A DNA stretch of 64,000 bases from Ectopseudomonas chengduensis (GCF_015712065.1 NZ_JACFYZ010000016.1:27192-91191), one strand, 5' to 3'; numbered from the stretch's first letter, positions 17,165-26,018 are shown. The notes: generated from the sequence alone by a model not told the origin. A program made the numbers and translations.

Positions 17165-18262
17165 ATGCAGACTCATACATTCAAACCGGACCTGCCGCCG
17201 CCACGCCTGAGCGTCGGTGCAGTGGGCTGGCTCAAGGCCAACCTGTTTTCCAACTGGTTCAACAGCCTGTTGACCCTCTTTGCGCTTTATCTGATCTGGC
17301 TGGTGGTACCTCCGCTGCTGCAGTGGGCGATCATCGATGCCAACTGGGTGGGCAGCACCCGCGCCGACTGCACCAAGGAAGGCGCGTGCTGGGTGTTCAT
17401 CCAACAGCGTTTCGGTCAGTTCATGTACGGCTTCTACCCCAGCGAACTGCGCTGGCGCGTGGACGCCACGCTGTGGCTGGCAATCGTCGGCGCGGCGCCG
17501 CTGTTCGTGCCGCAGATGCCGCGCAAGGCGTTCTACGGCCTGGGCTTCCTGGTGATCTATCCGGTGATCGCCTGGTGCCTGTTGCACGGCGGCGTATTCG
17601 GCCTGAGCGTGGTATCCACCAGCCAGTGGGGCGGCCTGATGCTGACCCTGGTGATTGCCTCCGTGGGCATCACCGGTGCCTTGCCGCTGGGTATCCTGCT
17701 GGCACTGGGGCGACGTTCCAACCTGCCGGCGATCAAGGTCATCTGCGTCACCTTCATCGAGTTCTGGCGCGGTGTGCCGCTGATCACCGTGCTGTTCATG
17801 TCCTCGGTGATGCTGCCGTTGTTCCTGCCCGAAGGCATGCATTTCGACAAGCTGATGCGTGCGCTGATCGGGGTGATCCTGTTCCAGTCCGCCTATATCG
17901 CCGAAGTGGTGCGCGGTGGTCTGCAGGCCATTCCCAAAGGGCAGTACGAGGCCGCCGCGGCCATGGGCCTGGGCTACTGGAGGATGATGGGCCTGGTGAT
18001 CCTGCCGCAGGCGCTGAAGCTGGTGATTCCGGGCATCGTCAACGTCTTCATCGCCCTGTTCAAGGACACCAGTCTGGTGATCATCATCGGCCTGTTCGAT
18101 CTGCTCAACAGCATCAAGCAGGCGACCACCGACCCGGCATGGCTGGGTATGGCTACCGAAGGTTATGTGTTCGCCGCGTTGGTCTTCTGGATTTTCTGTT
18201 TCGGCATGTCCCGCTATTCGCTGCATCTCGAGCGGAAGCTGGATACCGGCCACAAGCGTTAG
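17165..18262 (+). CDS. aapM: amino acid ABC transporter permease AapM
   Basis: 365 residues, the second membrane subunit. It has several transmembrane stretches and the EAA loop YEAAAAMGLGYWRMMGLVILPQ around residue 260, typical of polar amino acid permeases, plus GTFIEFWRGVPLITVLF-like sequence characteristic of the HisM/GlnP group. GGAGC lies just before the ATG. Nine bases from the aapP start; co-transcribed with aapJQ. Confidence 0.92.
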   Translation: MQTHTFKPDLPPPRLSVGAVGWLKANLFSNWFNSLLTLFALYLIWLVVPPLLQWAIIDANWVGSTRADCTKEGACWVFIQQRFGQFMYGFYPSELRWRVDATLWLAIVGAAPLFVPQMPRKAFYGLGFLVIYPVIAWCLLHGGVFGLSVVSTSQWGGLMLTLVIASVGITGALPLGILLALGRRSNLPAIKVICVTFIEFWRGVPLITVLFMSSVMLPLFLPEGMHFDKLMRALIGVILFQSAYIAEVVRGGLQAIPKGQYEAAAAMGLGYWRMMGLVILPQALKLVIPGIVNVFIALFKDTSLVIIIGLFDLLNSIKQATTDPAWLGMATEGYVFAALVFWIFCFGMSRYSLHLERKLDTGHKR

Positions 18263-18271
18263 GAGTGAGTC

Positions 18272-19033
18272 ATGAGTGAAGCAATCAAACAACCCAGCGC
18301 CGAGCCGATGATCCTGCTGCAGGGTGTGAACAAGTGGTACGGCCAGTTCCATGTGCTCAAGGACATCAACCTGAGCGTGCAGCAGGGCGAGCGTATCGTG
18401 CTCTGCGGGCCGTCTGGTTCGGGCAAGTCCACCACCATTCGTTGCATCAACCGCCTGGAAGAACACCAGCAGGGGCGCATCGTGGTCGATGGCACCGAAT
18501 TGACCAGCGACCTCAAGCACATCGAAGCGATTCGCCGTGAAGTGGGTATGGTGTTCCAGCACTTCAACCTGTTCCCGCACCTGACCGTGCTGCAGAACTG
18601 CACCCTGGCGCCGATGTGGGTACGCAAGATGCCTAAGCGTCAGGCCGAGGAAATTGCCATGCACTTTCTCGAGCGCGTGCGTATCCCCGAGCAAGCCAAC
18701 AAGTTTCCGGGCCAGCTCTCCGGCGGTCAGCAGCAGCGTGTGGCGATTGCCCGCGCGCTGTGCATGAAGCCGAAGATCATGCTGTTCGACGAGCCGACCT
18801 CGGCCCTCGACCCGGAGATGGTGAAAGAGGTGCTCGACACCATGATCGGTCTGGCCGAAGACGGCATGACCATGCTCTGCGTGACCCACGAGATGGGTTT
18901 TGCCCGTACCGTGGCCAACCGCGTGATCTTCATGGACAAGGGCGAGATCGTTGAGGAGGCCGAGCCGAACGCCTTCTTCACCAACCCGCAGAACGAGCGC
19001 ACCAAGCTGTTCCTCAGTCAGATCCTGCACTGA
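18272..19033 (+). CDS. aapP: amino acid ABC transporter ATP-binding protein AapP
   Basis: 253 residues with all ABC ATPase motifs: Walker A GPSGSGKST (46-54), signature LSGGQQQRVAIARAL, Walker B MLFDEPTSALDPE and the H-loop histidine in VTHEMGF. It energises AapQM for uptake of a broad set of L-amino acids. The A-box neighbourhood and length fit the GlnQ/HisP class. Last gene of the operon; a strong terminator follows 22 bases after the stop. Confidence 0.93.
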   Translation: MSEAIKQPSAEPMILLQGVNKWYGQFHVLKDINLSVQQGERIVLCGPSGSGKSTTIRCINRLEEHQQGRIVVDGTELTSDLKHIEAIRREVGMVFQHFNLFPHLTVLQNCTLAPMWVRKMPKRQAEEIAMHFLERVRIPEQANKFPGQLSGGQQQRVAIARALCMKPKIMLFDEPTSALDPEMVKEVLDTMIGLAEDGMTMLCVTHEMGFARTVANRVIFMDKGEIVEEAEPNAFFTNPQNERTKLFLSQILH

Positions 19034-19055
19034 GCTGGCATTGCGCCATGGATCA

Positions 19056-19078
19056 GGGAGCCTTCGGGCTCCCTTTTT
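19056..19078 (+). terminator. rho-independent terminator of the aap operon
   Basis: Perfect 7-base stem GGGAGCC / GGCTCCC with a TTCG tetraloop, followed by five T. Confidence 0.92.
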
Positions 19079-19120
19079 CGTTGCCGGTGCCGCTCCCTCT
19101 GGCGGCTATGCCACCAATCT

Positions 19121-19192
19121 GTAGGAGCGGCGCCCCGCCGCGAACCGGGGCGGCGTGCATTCGAAAGCTTCGCCCCGAGGCGGGGCTCCTAC
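19121..19192. repeat. REP-like palindrome (GTAGGAGC family)
   Basis: Outer arms GTAGGAGCGGCGCCCCGCC and GGGGCTCCTAC in inverted orientation. Related copies lie at 46546, 55193 and 56229. It separates the convergent aap operon and GlxA-type regulator gene. Confidence 0.75.
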
Positions 19193-19237
19193 GAAAAGCC
19201 GCTTTGATTGGCATTAGCCATCGGACACCTTGGGCGC

Positions 19238-20179
19238 CTAGTGGCGCCGCATGCGCTTGCGGAAGGCGCCCGGCGTTTCCCCGCATAACTGCTTGAAGCG
19301 CTTGGCGAAGGTGGCGCGGTCGGCAAACCCGACCTGACTGGCGACCTGCTCCAGCGACTGCGCCGAATCGGTCAGTGCCTGCTGCGCCAGACTGATACGC
19401 AGGCGCTGCAGGTAATCGCCCGGGGTCAGCCCGGTGGCCTGTTTGAAGCGGCGTAGCAGGGTTCGCGCCGAGCAATGGGCTTGTTGTGCCAGACGGTTGA
19501 GATCGATTGTCTCGGCGTGATGCTCGCGTAGCCAGGCCAGCAGCGGGGCAAGGGACTTGTCCTCGCTGCTGGGCAACAGCGGGGCGAAACGCGTCTGCGT
19601 ACCGCGCTGACGCTCGATCACCATGGCGCTGGCCACCTGTTGCGCCAGCCATTCGCCGGCATGCAGGGCAATCAGGTGCAGGCACAGGTCGAGCCCGGCC
19701 TGAGCACCACCGGAGCAGAACAGCGGGCCGTCCTCGGTCAGCAGCAGGTCACTGCGCAGGTTCACTCGGGGGAATAGGCGGGAAAACGAATCGGCCAATG
19801 CCCAGTGGGTGGTCGCCTGGCGCCCATCGAGCAGGCCGGCAGCGGCCAGCAGGAAGGCGCTGCTGCACAGACTAGCAACTTGTTGCTGATCACGTTGGGC
19901 CAGCCAGGGCAGCAGCTTGGCGTTGCTCTCCAGCGTGCGGGTGATGGCGCTGCCGGTGGCGGGGACGATCAGCAGGTCGGCCTGCTCGGCCAGCTCAAGG
20001 CCGCCATCGACCAGAATCTGCGCGAACTCCAACTGTACGGGCTGGCCATCGAGGCTGAAACGTTGCAACTGAAAAGTGGGCGCGCCGGCCAGGCGATTGG
20101 CCAGGCTGAAGGCATCCTGCGCCATGCTCAGGCTGGAGCAGATGGTTTGCGGGCAGACGTACAAGGCGATGCGCAGCAT
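19238..20179 (-). CDS. GlxA-type transcriptional regulator (DJ-1/PfpI domain plus AraC HTH)
   Basis: 313 residues. Residues 1-170 resemble the DJ-1/PfpI amidotransferase-like fold (LLIVPATGS, then the elbow VASLCSSAFLLAAAGLL), and residues about 205-313 form an AraC double helix-turn-helix (CSARTLLRRFKQATGLTPGDYL; VASQVGFADRATFAKRFKQL). Relatives in Pseudomonas control catabolism of arginine, carnitine, glycine betaine and other small amines. The ATG at 20179 (MLRIALYVC) is favoured by AGGT upstream; a longer frame exists but is not family-like. Its regulon cannot be deduced from position. Confidence 0.87.
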   Translation of the reverse strand: MLRIALYVCPQTICSSLSMAQDAFSLANRLAGAPTFQLQRFSLDGQPVQLEFAQILVDGGLELAEQADLLIVPATGSAITRTLESNAKLLPWLAQRDQQQVASLCSSAFLLAAAGLLDGRQATTHWALADSFSRLFPRVNLRSDLLLTEDGPLFCSGGAQAGLDLCLHLIALHAGEWLAQQVASAMVIERQRGTQTRFAPLLPSSEDKSLAPLLAWLREHHAETIDLNRLAQQAHCSARTLLRRFKQATGLTPGDYLQRLRISLAQQALTDSAQSLEQVASQVGFADRATFAKRFKQLCGETPGAFRKRMRRH

Positions 20180-20288
20180 GACAGTGACCTGAATTGGATT
20201 GGCGATTATTGACACAAAGTTGTCTTTATAGCCAATCGCCACGTCCTCGCCGGACGAACAGACTGGGGTGAACCATCCTTGCGAACGT

Positions 20289-20351
20289 GTAGGGTGCGCT
20301 GTGCGCACCAGTGAGCGACGCCGTGACAGCGGTGCCCGCGGCGCACCCTAC
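20289..20351. repeat. REP-like palindrome (GTAGGGTG family)
   Basis: Perfect 11-base arms GTAGGGTGCGC (20289-20299) and GCGCACCCTAC (20341-20351). The intervening 41 bases hold further GC-rich symmetry. Confidence 0.75.
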
Positions 20352-20378
20352 GTAATGAAAAGCCTGTAGGAGCGACTC

Positions 20379-20849
20379 ATGAGCCACCCCAATGCCGATC
20401 TGATCCAGCGTTTTTACAGCGCCTTCCAGAAACTCGATGCCGAGAGCATGGCAAGCTGCTACGCCGAAGATGTGCGTTTCTCCGATCCGGTCTTCGTCGA
20501 CCTGCAGGGCGCGGAGGCGGGCGATATGTGGCGCATGCTGTGCAGCCGCGCCGAAGACTTCTCGCTGACCTTCGACTCGGTGCACGCTGACGATCATGCC
20601 GGCAGCGCGCGCTGGGTCGCCAGCTACCGTTTCAGCGCCACCGGTCGTCAGGTGGTCAACCATATTCAGGCGCGCTTCGTGTTTCGCGACGGGCTCATCG
20701 TCGAGCATCGCGATCACTTCGATCTCTGGCGCTGGGCACGTCAGGCGCTAGGTGGCAAAGGGCTTCTGCTGGGGTGGGCGCCACCGGTTCAGGCTGCCAT
20801 TCGTCGACAGGCGGCACGCGGGCTGGCCCAGTTTCGTGGCACGCGCTGA
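20379..20849 (+). CDS. SnoaL/NTF2-like fold protein
   Basis: 156 residues with the cone-shaped alpha+beta fold of the SnoaL-like polyketide-cyclase/NTF2 superfamily: NADLIQRFYSAFQKLDAESMA, then YAEDVRFSDPVF, and the beta-strand FVFRDGLIVEHRDHFDLWRWARQALG. Members are either small enzymes or ligand-binding proteins, so no reaction is assigned. The start follows a GTAGGAGCG sequence that serves as ribosome site. It precedes the phosphatidylcholine synthase gene by about 100 bases. Confidence 0.75.
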   Translation: MSHPNADLIQRFYSAFQKLDAESMASCYAEDVRFSDPVFVDLQGAEAGDMWRMLCSRAEDFSLTFDSVHADDHAGSARWVASYRFSATGRQVVNHIQARFVFRDGLIVEHRDHFDLWRWARQALGGKGLLLGWAPPVQAAIRRQAARGLAQFRGTR

Positions 20850-20948
20850 GGCGAGCGAAGGAACGCAGTGGTAGGCTAGCCGGTCTTAGCCTTCAATAAA
20901 GAGTGCGCACACCGGGTGCCGCACCTCCACTGCCAATCGAGACCTGCC

Positions 20949-21668
20949 GTGACCGAATTGATCGTTGCCGTAAAACAGGCCAAAGCCTGGGGGGTCCATG
21001 CTGTTACCGCCAGTGGCGTGATCCTCGCCCTGCTGGCATTGCTGGCCGTACTCGACGGCCAACCCACGCAATGCCTGTTGTGGCTCGGCCTGGCGCTGCT
21101 GGTCGACGGTCTGGACGGCTCGCTGGCGCGCCGCTATGACGTCAAGGGTGTACTGCCGCATTTCGACGGCTCGACCCTCGACCTGGTGATCGATTACCTG
21201 ACCTACGTATTCATCCCCGCCATCTTTCTTTACCGCTTCATCCCCCTGCCGGATTACACGCCGCTGTTCGCCGTGGGCCTTATTCTGCTGTCTTCGCTGT
21301 TCTGCTTCTGCAACCTGAACATGAAGAGCAAGGACAACTACTTCGTCGGCTTCCCGGCGGCGTGGAACGTGGTCGTGTTGTATTTCTACATCCTCGACGT
21401 GCACCCCTGGATCACCCTGGCCATTATCGTCCTGCTGGCCGGTCTGACCCTGACCAAGATGAAGTTCCTGCACCCGTTCCGCGTGCGTCAGTTCATGCCG
21501 CTGAACATCCTGGTGACCTTCGTCTGGATGCTCTCCAGCGCGCTGTTGATCCTGCAGTACCCGGTCAATCAGTTCTGGCTGCTGGCGCTCTGGTGGTTGG
21601 CTTCGGCCTATTTCGTCGGCATGTGCCTGTGGCGCTCGGCGCGTGAGTGGTTTCCCGCGCGCGGATGA
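20949..21668 (+). CDS. pcs: phosphatidylcholine synthase
   Basis: 239 residues with about eight transmembrane stretches and a CDP-alcohol phosphotransferase motif (VDGLDGSLARRYDVKG followed by DGSTLDLVIDY). In bacteria Pcs condenses CDP-diacylglycerol with choline to give phosphatidylcholine in one step in the inner membrane; P. aeruginosa has one at what I remember as PA3857, next to the same transporter genes. The start is uncertain: GTG 20949 (MTELIVAVKQ) gives the family length, and another GTG lies at 20916. Its stop overlaps the ATG of the GIY-YIG gene. Confidence 0.87.
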   Translation: MTELIVAVKQAKAWGVHAVTASGVILALLALLAVLDGQPTQCLLWLGLALLVDGLDGSLARRYDVKGVLPHFDGSTLDLVIDYLTYVFIPAIFLYRFIPLPDYTPLFAVGLILLSSLFCFCNLNMKSKDNYFVGFPAAWNVVVLYFYILDVHPWITLAIIVLLAGLTLTKMKFLHPFRVRQFMPLNILVTFVWMLSSALLILQYPVNQFWLLALWWLASAYFVGMCLWRSAREWFPARG

Positions 21669-21976
21669 ATGCAGCAGTCGAAAAGGCCTGGTTCGTCTAT
21701 CTGGTGCGCGCCGCCAATGGCGCGCTGTATTGCGGCATCAGCGATGACCCGCAGCGGCGTTTCGCCCAGCACCAGAGCGGCAAGGGTGCCCGATTCTTCC
21801 ATACCAGCCCGGCGCTGGCGCTGGCCTATGTCGAAGCCTGTGCCGGCAAGGGTGATGCGTTGCGCCGTGAACGGGCGATCAAGCGCCTGAGCAAAAGCGC
21901 CAAAGAAGCGCTCATTCTGGCCGTTGATGGCATTTCATCAGCCTCAGGCGGTTGCGTGCAGGTGTCGCGCGGGTAA
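21665..21976 (+). CDS. GIY-YIG domain nuclease-like protein, YhbQ type
   Basis: 103 residues, almost all a single GIY-YIG fold: FVYLVRAANGALYCGISDDP contains the VYL...YCG form of the signature, followed by the conserved arginine in DPQRRFAQHQSGKGARF and a late glutamate in RRERAIKRL. Stand-alone proteins of this group (UPF0213/YhbQ) are predicted structure-specific or damage-processing nucleases. ATG 21665 overlaps the pcs stop (ATGA), so the two are translationally coupled although their functions look unrelated. Confidence 0.85.
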   Translation: MNAAVEKAWFVYLVRAANGALYCGISDDPQRRFAQHQSGKGARFFHTSPALALAYVEACAGKGDALRRERAIKRLSKSAKEALILAVDGISSASGGCVQVSRG

Positions 21977-22009
21977 GCTGAGGACTTTTGAGCCGACGCG
22001 GAGCGCGCC

Positions 22010-22945
22010 ATGCATGAGTTGATCCTTCATCACTACCCGACCTCGCCGTTTGCCGAGAAGGCCCGCCTGATGCTGGGCTTCAAGCAACTGTCCTGGCGTT
22101 CGGTGATGATCCCGCCACTGATGCCCAAGCCCGATCTCACCGCGCTGACCGGCGGCTACCGCAAGACCCCGGTGCTCCAGGTTGGCGCCGACATCTACTG
22201 CGATACCGCGCTGATCGCTCGCCGCCTGGAAGCCGAGAAGGCAACCCCGGCGCTGCTGCCCGAAGGTCAGGAGTTCAATGTCAGCCTGCTGGCGCAGTGG
22301 GCCGACTCGGTCTTGTTCCAGCATGCCGTGGCGCTGGTGTTCCAACCCGAGTCGATGGCGCTGCGCTTCGCCAAGGTGCCGCCGGAGTTCGCCAAGGCCT
22401 TTGCAGCCGACCGTGGCGCGCTGTTTTCCGGTGGTACGGCGACTCGGCTGCCACTGGAGCAGGCCAAGCACAATTGGCCGGCACTGATGGGCGCATTGCA
22501 GCGCCAGTTGCAGCGCGAGCAGGGCGATTTCCTCTTCGGTGAACCATCGCTCGCCGATTTTTCCGTGGCTCATTGTTTGTGGTTCCTGCGCGGCACGCCG
22601 GTTACCTCGCCGCTGGTCGACGATTACCCGGAAGTCGCTGCCTGGCTTGGCCGTGTGCTCGGCTTCGGCCATGGCTCGTTGAGCGAGATGAGCAGCGAAC
22701 AGGCGATCGCGGTGGCGCGTGAAGCGACTCCGGCAGCGCTGCCGCACGAGGATTTCGTCGACCCCAATGGTTTCAAAGCTGGCCAGGCGGTGAGCATCGC
22801 CGCGGTGGACTATGGTGTCGACCCGGTGCAGGGCGAGTTGCTGCATGCCGGGCGCGACGAGCTGATTCTGCGGCGTGAGGATGAGCGTGCCGGCGTCGTG
22901 CATGTGCACTTCCCGCGCCTGGGGTTCTGTATAGAGGCGCGTTGA
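22010..22945 (+). CDS. glutathione S-transferase-family protein
   Basis: 311 residues. Residues 1-75 form the thioredoxin-like domain (LILHHYPTSPFAEKARLMLGF; cis-proline region RKTPVLQV; ADIYCDTALIARRLE), and residues 95-210 are the all-helical GST domain (FLFGEPSLADFSVAHCLWFLR). A further 90 residues at the C-terminus (VAREATPAALPHEDF onward) are an extension not found in plain GSTs. It probably conjugates or reduces small electrophiles with glutathione; the substrate is unknown. Starts 33 bases after the GIY-YIG stop. Confidence 0.82.
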   Translation: MHELILHHYPTSPFAEKARLMLGFKQLSWRSVMIPPLMPKPDLTALTGGYRKTPVLQVGADIYCDTALIARRLEAEKATPALLPEGQEFNVSLLAQWADSVLFQHAVALVFQPESMALRFAKVPPEFAKAFAADRGALFSGGTATRLPLEQAKHNWPALMGALQRQLQREQGDFLFGEPSLADFSVAHCLWFLRGTPVTSPLVDDYPEVAAWLGRVLGFGHGSLSEMSSEQAIAVAREATPAALPHEDFVDPNGFKAGQAVSIAAVDYGVDPVQGELLHAGRDELILRREDERAGVVHVHFPRLGFCIEAR

Positions 22946-22963
22946 GGCCTCTCGTGCCGTCTG

Positions 22964-23284
22964 TCAGTAGGCGGCGCGGATGGCGCGCACGTCGTAACCG
23001 TGAATGACCTGCCCGCGCAGGTCGATCACCGGCACGCCGCGGCCGCCGAGTGCCTGGTACCGGGCGCGGCCGGCGCTGTCCTTTTCGATATCCACTTCGC
23101 GGTAGGCGACGCCATCTTCGGCGAACAGCTCGCGGGTCTTGGCGCAGTAGCCGCACCAGGTGGTGGCGTAGAGCACGATCTCGCCGCTGCCATTGCCGGC
23201 CTGCGGTGGGCTCAGCCAGCGGTCGATCTTGTCCCAGTTCTGCCACAGAGCCAGGGCGGCGAGCAGCAGCACAATCGTCTTCAT
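22964..23284 (-). CDS. membrane-anchored glutaredoxin-like protein
   Basis: 106 residues. A hydrophobic N-terminus (about 3-15) acts as signal or anchor, followed by a glutaredoxin fold with active-site WCGYC (C44, C47) and the cis-proline segment GRGVPVIDL. This is the arrangement of periplasm-facing or membrane-tethered glutaredoxins, likely reducing disulfides or glutathione adducts. Convergent with the GST-like gene, 18 bases apart. Confidence 0.8.
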   Translation of the reverse strand: MKTIVLLLAALALWQNWDKIDRWLSPPQAGNGSGEIVLYATTWCGYCAKTRELFAEDGVAYREVDIEKDSAGRARYQALGGRGVPVIDLRGQVIHGYDVRAIRAAY

Positions 23285-23364
23285 GGTTACGCGTCCTTGT
23301 GTGATGGCGCGGTCATCTCAGGGTAAACCGCACCGGGTCGTACCGCCATGTCAGCCCGTGGCTC

Positions 23365-23489
23365 GTAGGGTGGGCGGGGCGGCGATCCGTTTTAGTTTTC
23401 GTAGGGTGGGCTTTAGCCCACCGAAATAGAACAGATGGGCCAGGATCGTTTTGGTGGGCTAAAGCGGATCGCCGCTCGGGCCACCCTAC
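23365..23489. repeat. nested palindromic repeat (GTAGGGTGGGC family)
   Basis: Outer arms GTAGGGTGGGC..GGCGATCCG and CGGATCGCCGCTCGGGCCACCCTAC enclose a second GTAGGGTGGGCTTTAGCCCACC unit and its partner GGTGGGCTAAAGC. It fills most of the gap between the glutaredoxin-like gene and ndpA. Confidence 0.75.
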
Positions 23490-23496
23490 AAATGCA

Positions 23497-24504
23497 TCAA
23501 TCCTGACGACGCTTGAGCTGATCCTTCAACTGGGTCGGCAACTGGCGAATGATCAGCATGTCGCGGCCCTCGTCGTACTCGATCTTCGAACCCAGCAGGT
23601 GCGCCTCGAAGCTGATCGACAGGCCTTCGGCACGACCAGTGAAACGCTGGAACTGGCTGAGGGTGCGCTTGTCCGCCGGAAATTCCGGGGCCATGCCGTA
23701 ATCCTTGTTGCGGATGTGCTCGTAGAAGGCCTTGGGGCGCTCTTCATCGATCAGTCCGGAGAGTTCTTCCAGGGTGATCGGCTCGCCCATCTTGGCCTGG
23801 CCGGTGGCGTAGCCGACCAGGGTCTTGGTCTTCTCGCGGGCCTGCTCTTCGGGCAGATCCTCGCTTTCCACGTAATCGCTGAAGGCCTTGAGCAGGGTGC
23901 GGGTCTCGCCCGGGCCGTCGACGCCTTCCTGGCAGCCGATGAAGTCGCGGAAGTAGTCCGAGACCTTCTTGCCGTTCTTGCCCTTGATGAAGGAGATGTA
24001 CTGCTTGGACTGCTTGTTGTTCTGCCACTCGCTGATGTTGATGCGCGCGGCCAGGTGCAGCTGGCCCAGATCCAGGTGCTTGGCCGGGGTCACGTCCAGC
24101 GCGTCGGTCACCGCCACGCCTTCGCTGTGGTGCAGCAGGGCGATGGCCAGGTAGTCGGTCATGCCCTGCTGGTAATGGGCCAAGAGCACGTGGCCGCCGG
24201 TGGACAGGTTGGATTCTTCCATCAGCTTTTGCAGGTGTTCGACGGCCTGACGGCTGAAGGCGGTGAAATCCTGCTCGCCGTCGAGATAGGCCTTGAGCCA
24301 GCCGCTGAACGGGTAGGCGCCGGATTCTTCGTGGAACAGACCCCAGGCCTTGCCCTGCTTGGCGTTGTAGCTCTCGTTGAGGTCGGCCAGCAGGTTCTCC
24401 ATGGCTTGCGACGTGGCCAGCTCGCTGTCGCGAGCGTGCAGCACGGCGGGGCTGCCGTCGGGCTTCTTGTCGATCAGGTGGACGATGCAGTGGCGGATCG
24501 GCAT
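23497..24504 (-). CDS. ndpA: nucleoid-associated protein NdpA/YejK
   Basis: 335 residues, full length for the YejK/NdpA family found attached to the nucleoid. Diagnostic stretches are PIRHCIVHLIDKK at the start, WGLFHEESGAYPFSGWL, and YISFIKGKNGKKVSDYFRDFIGC in the middle. The biochemical role is poorly defined: it binds the nucleoid and may affect chromosome compaction. Single gene, leftward, preceded by a 188-base gap that contains a REP arm. Confidence 0.92.
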   Translation of the reverse strand: MPIRHCIVHLIDKKPDGSPAVLHARDSELATSQAMENLLADLNESYNAKQGKAWGLFHEESGAYPFSGWLKAYLDGEQDFTAFSRQAVEHLQKLMEESNLSTGGHVLLAHYQQGMTDYLAIALLHHSEGVAVTDALDVTPAKHLDLGQLHLAARINISEWQNNKQSKQYISFIKGKNGKKVSDYFRDFIGCQEGVDGPGETRTLLKAFSDYVESEDLPEEQAREKTKTLVGYATGQAKMGEPITLEELSGLIDEERPKAFYEHIRNKDYGMAPEFPADKRTLSQFQRFTGRAEGLSISFEAHLLGSKIEYDEGRDMLIIRQLPTQLKDQLKRRQD

Positions 24505-24608
24505 GGCGGTCTCGTGGGCAAATTCAAACAGGGGCGCAGTTTACCCGAAGCGGGTGATGGATTCTGGTGCGGATACATCTGTGAATGGTGTGGACGTCAT
24601 GTGGCAAG

Positions 24609-24631
24609 TCGCGGCTAAAGCCCCTCCCACA
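24609..24631. repeat. single arm of the TGTGGGAGGGGC REP family
   Basis: TCGCGGCTAAAGCCCCTCCC followed by ACA is identical over 23 bases to 10602-10624. No opposite arm is present here. Confidence 0.65.
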
Positions 24632-24692
24632 GTGCTGGCGCAAGCTATAGGAGGGTATATCCACTGCCGTGGTGGAACGATGAAGCGTGATC

Positions 24693-26018
24693 CTACGCCT
24701 GCCGGCGCCGCTGCAGCACGCGCAGTCGTTCGATCACGTAGCGCACATGCATGTGTAGTTCGTACAGCTCGTTGGAGTACGACAGCGGCACATCCACGGC
24801 CGCCAGCTCGTCTTCCATCTGCTCCAGGCGTTCGATCTCGCTGTCCAGTTCGTCGGGCAAGGAACCTGCGTGCAGCTTGCGGTCGATCTCGCGCAGGTAC
24901 TTGTACCAGCGGTAGATGCGTGCGCGAATGCGCCACTGGTAAATCGGGCCGACAGCCTTGAACAGCGGGATCATCACCACGATCAAGGGGATCAGCAGGA
25001 TGATGTAGCGGTCGGCCAGCGAAGCGATACGAAACGGCAGATAGCGCTGCAGGATCGGCAGACCCTTGTCGTAGTAATGCCCGGCATCCTTGTGCAGCTC
25101 GAAGGTGCGCGGCTCGGCGCTGGGAAAGGTGCCAGCGGTATCGAGCAGGGTGCCGCCCCGCATCACTTCACGGCTGGCCTCGAGAAACAGCGGCACCAGG
25201 CCAGGGTTGAAGTCGTCGTTGACCACCAGGGTGGCGACCGGAGACAGGGTGACGATATCGCGGTCCGGTGCGTTGCTGGCCAGATCCAGCAGACCCTCGC
25301 CGACTTTCACCTGATTGAAGAACGGCAGGCGCGCCTCGTAGGCGGCTGCGCGACGAAAGTGTGCCAGGGTGATGTCCGGGTTGGCCGCCAGTTGCTGCAC
25401 CAGTGAGTTTTCTGCCGGGCCGACGAAGAATGCTGCATCCAGTTCGCCGGCCATCAACGCGCGGGCAGCTTTGCCACCCCCGATGCTCTGCCAGCTTTCG
25501 GGATATTGTTCCGGCTCGATGGCATTGGCGCCGAGAATGGCGTCACTGGCGGCGCGGGTGCCGCTGCCTTCGCCACCCAGACCGAGGCGCAGTGGCAGCA
25601 GGTCGGCAATGCGATCCAGCTCCACGTCACGTCGAAAGAACAGCCACAGCGGTTCCTGATAGATTGCCCCCAGGCTTTCCAGCTGACGCTGCTCCTCGGC
25701 TGTCAGCTGGCGCTCCAGGCCGCTCTGCACCAGGGCGATCTCCACTTGCGGATCGTTGGCCAGCAGGCGTTGCAGGTTGTCGCGCGAGCCCGAGGTCGGT
25801 ACCAGATTCAGCTCGAAACCTTCCTTGGCCAGTTCTTCCTTCAGGCGTTCGGCGAACTGCTGGTAGGCGCCCCCTTGGGCGCCGGTGGCCATGCTGGCGC
25901 TCATCGGCGGTGGCGGCGCGACGAACTGGAACAGTGCCCAGACCAGACCAGCCACCACCGGGACTATCCACAGGTTGGCCAGAATCATGATTTTCAGGTC
26001 ATTGAGTACGCGGCGCAT
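24693..26018 (-). CDS. TAXI-type TRAP solute receptor with C-terminal membrane segment
   Basis: 441 residues. A membrane segment at about 13-33 leads into a periplasmic TAXI-family receptor domain (SMATGAQGGAYQQFAERLKEEL; IALVQSGLERQL; EGSGTRAASDAILGA). A second strongly hydrophobic segment near 337-358 (YIILLIPLIVVMIPLF) then returns to a basic cytoplasmic tail of about 80 residues with heptad-like ExxxRLEQM character. TAXI receptors are normally soluble and paired with a DctM-type permease; no permease gene is nearby. The double anchor suggests a sensor or scaffold rather than a shuttling binding protein; that is inference. Confidence 0.82.
   Translation of the reverse strand: MRRVLNDLKIMILANLWIVPVVAGLVWALFQFVAPPPPMSASMATGAQGGAYQQFAERLKEELAKEGFELNLVPTSGSRDNLQRLLANDPQVEIALVQSGLERQLTAEEQRQLESLGAIYQEPLWLFFRRDVELDRIADLLPLRLGLGGEGSGTRAASDAILGANAIEPEQYPESWQSIGGGKAARALMAGELDAAFFVGPAENSLVQQLAANPDITLAHFRRAAAYEARLPFFNQVKVGEGLLDLASNAPDRDIVTLSPVATLVVNDDFNPGLVPLFLEASREVMRGGTLLDTAGTFPSAEPRTFELHKDAGHYYDKGLPILQRYLPFRIASLADRYIILLIPLIVVMIPLFKAVGPIYQWRIRARIYRWYKYLREIDRKLHAGSLPDELDSEIERLEQMEDELAAVDVPLSYSNELYELHMHVRYVIERLRVLQRRRQA

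Noticed and set aside
16313..19030. 905-codon open frame on the minus strand across aapQ-aapP
   Set aside because: It is antisense to three clear ABC transporter genes. The translated sequence is rich in His, Gln, Arg and Gly without any domain, typical of the shadow frame of GC-rich coding DNA.
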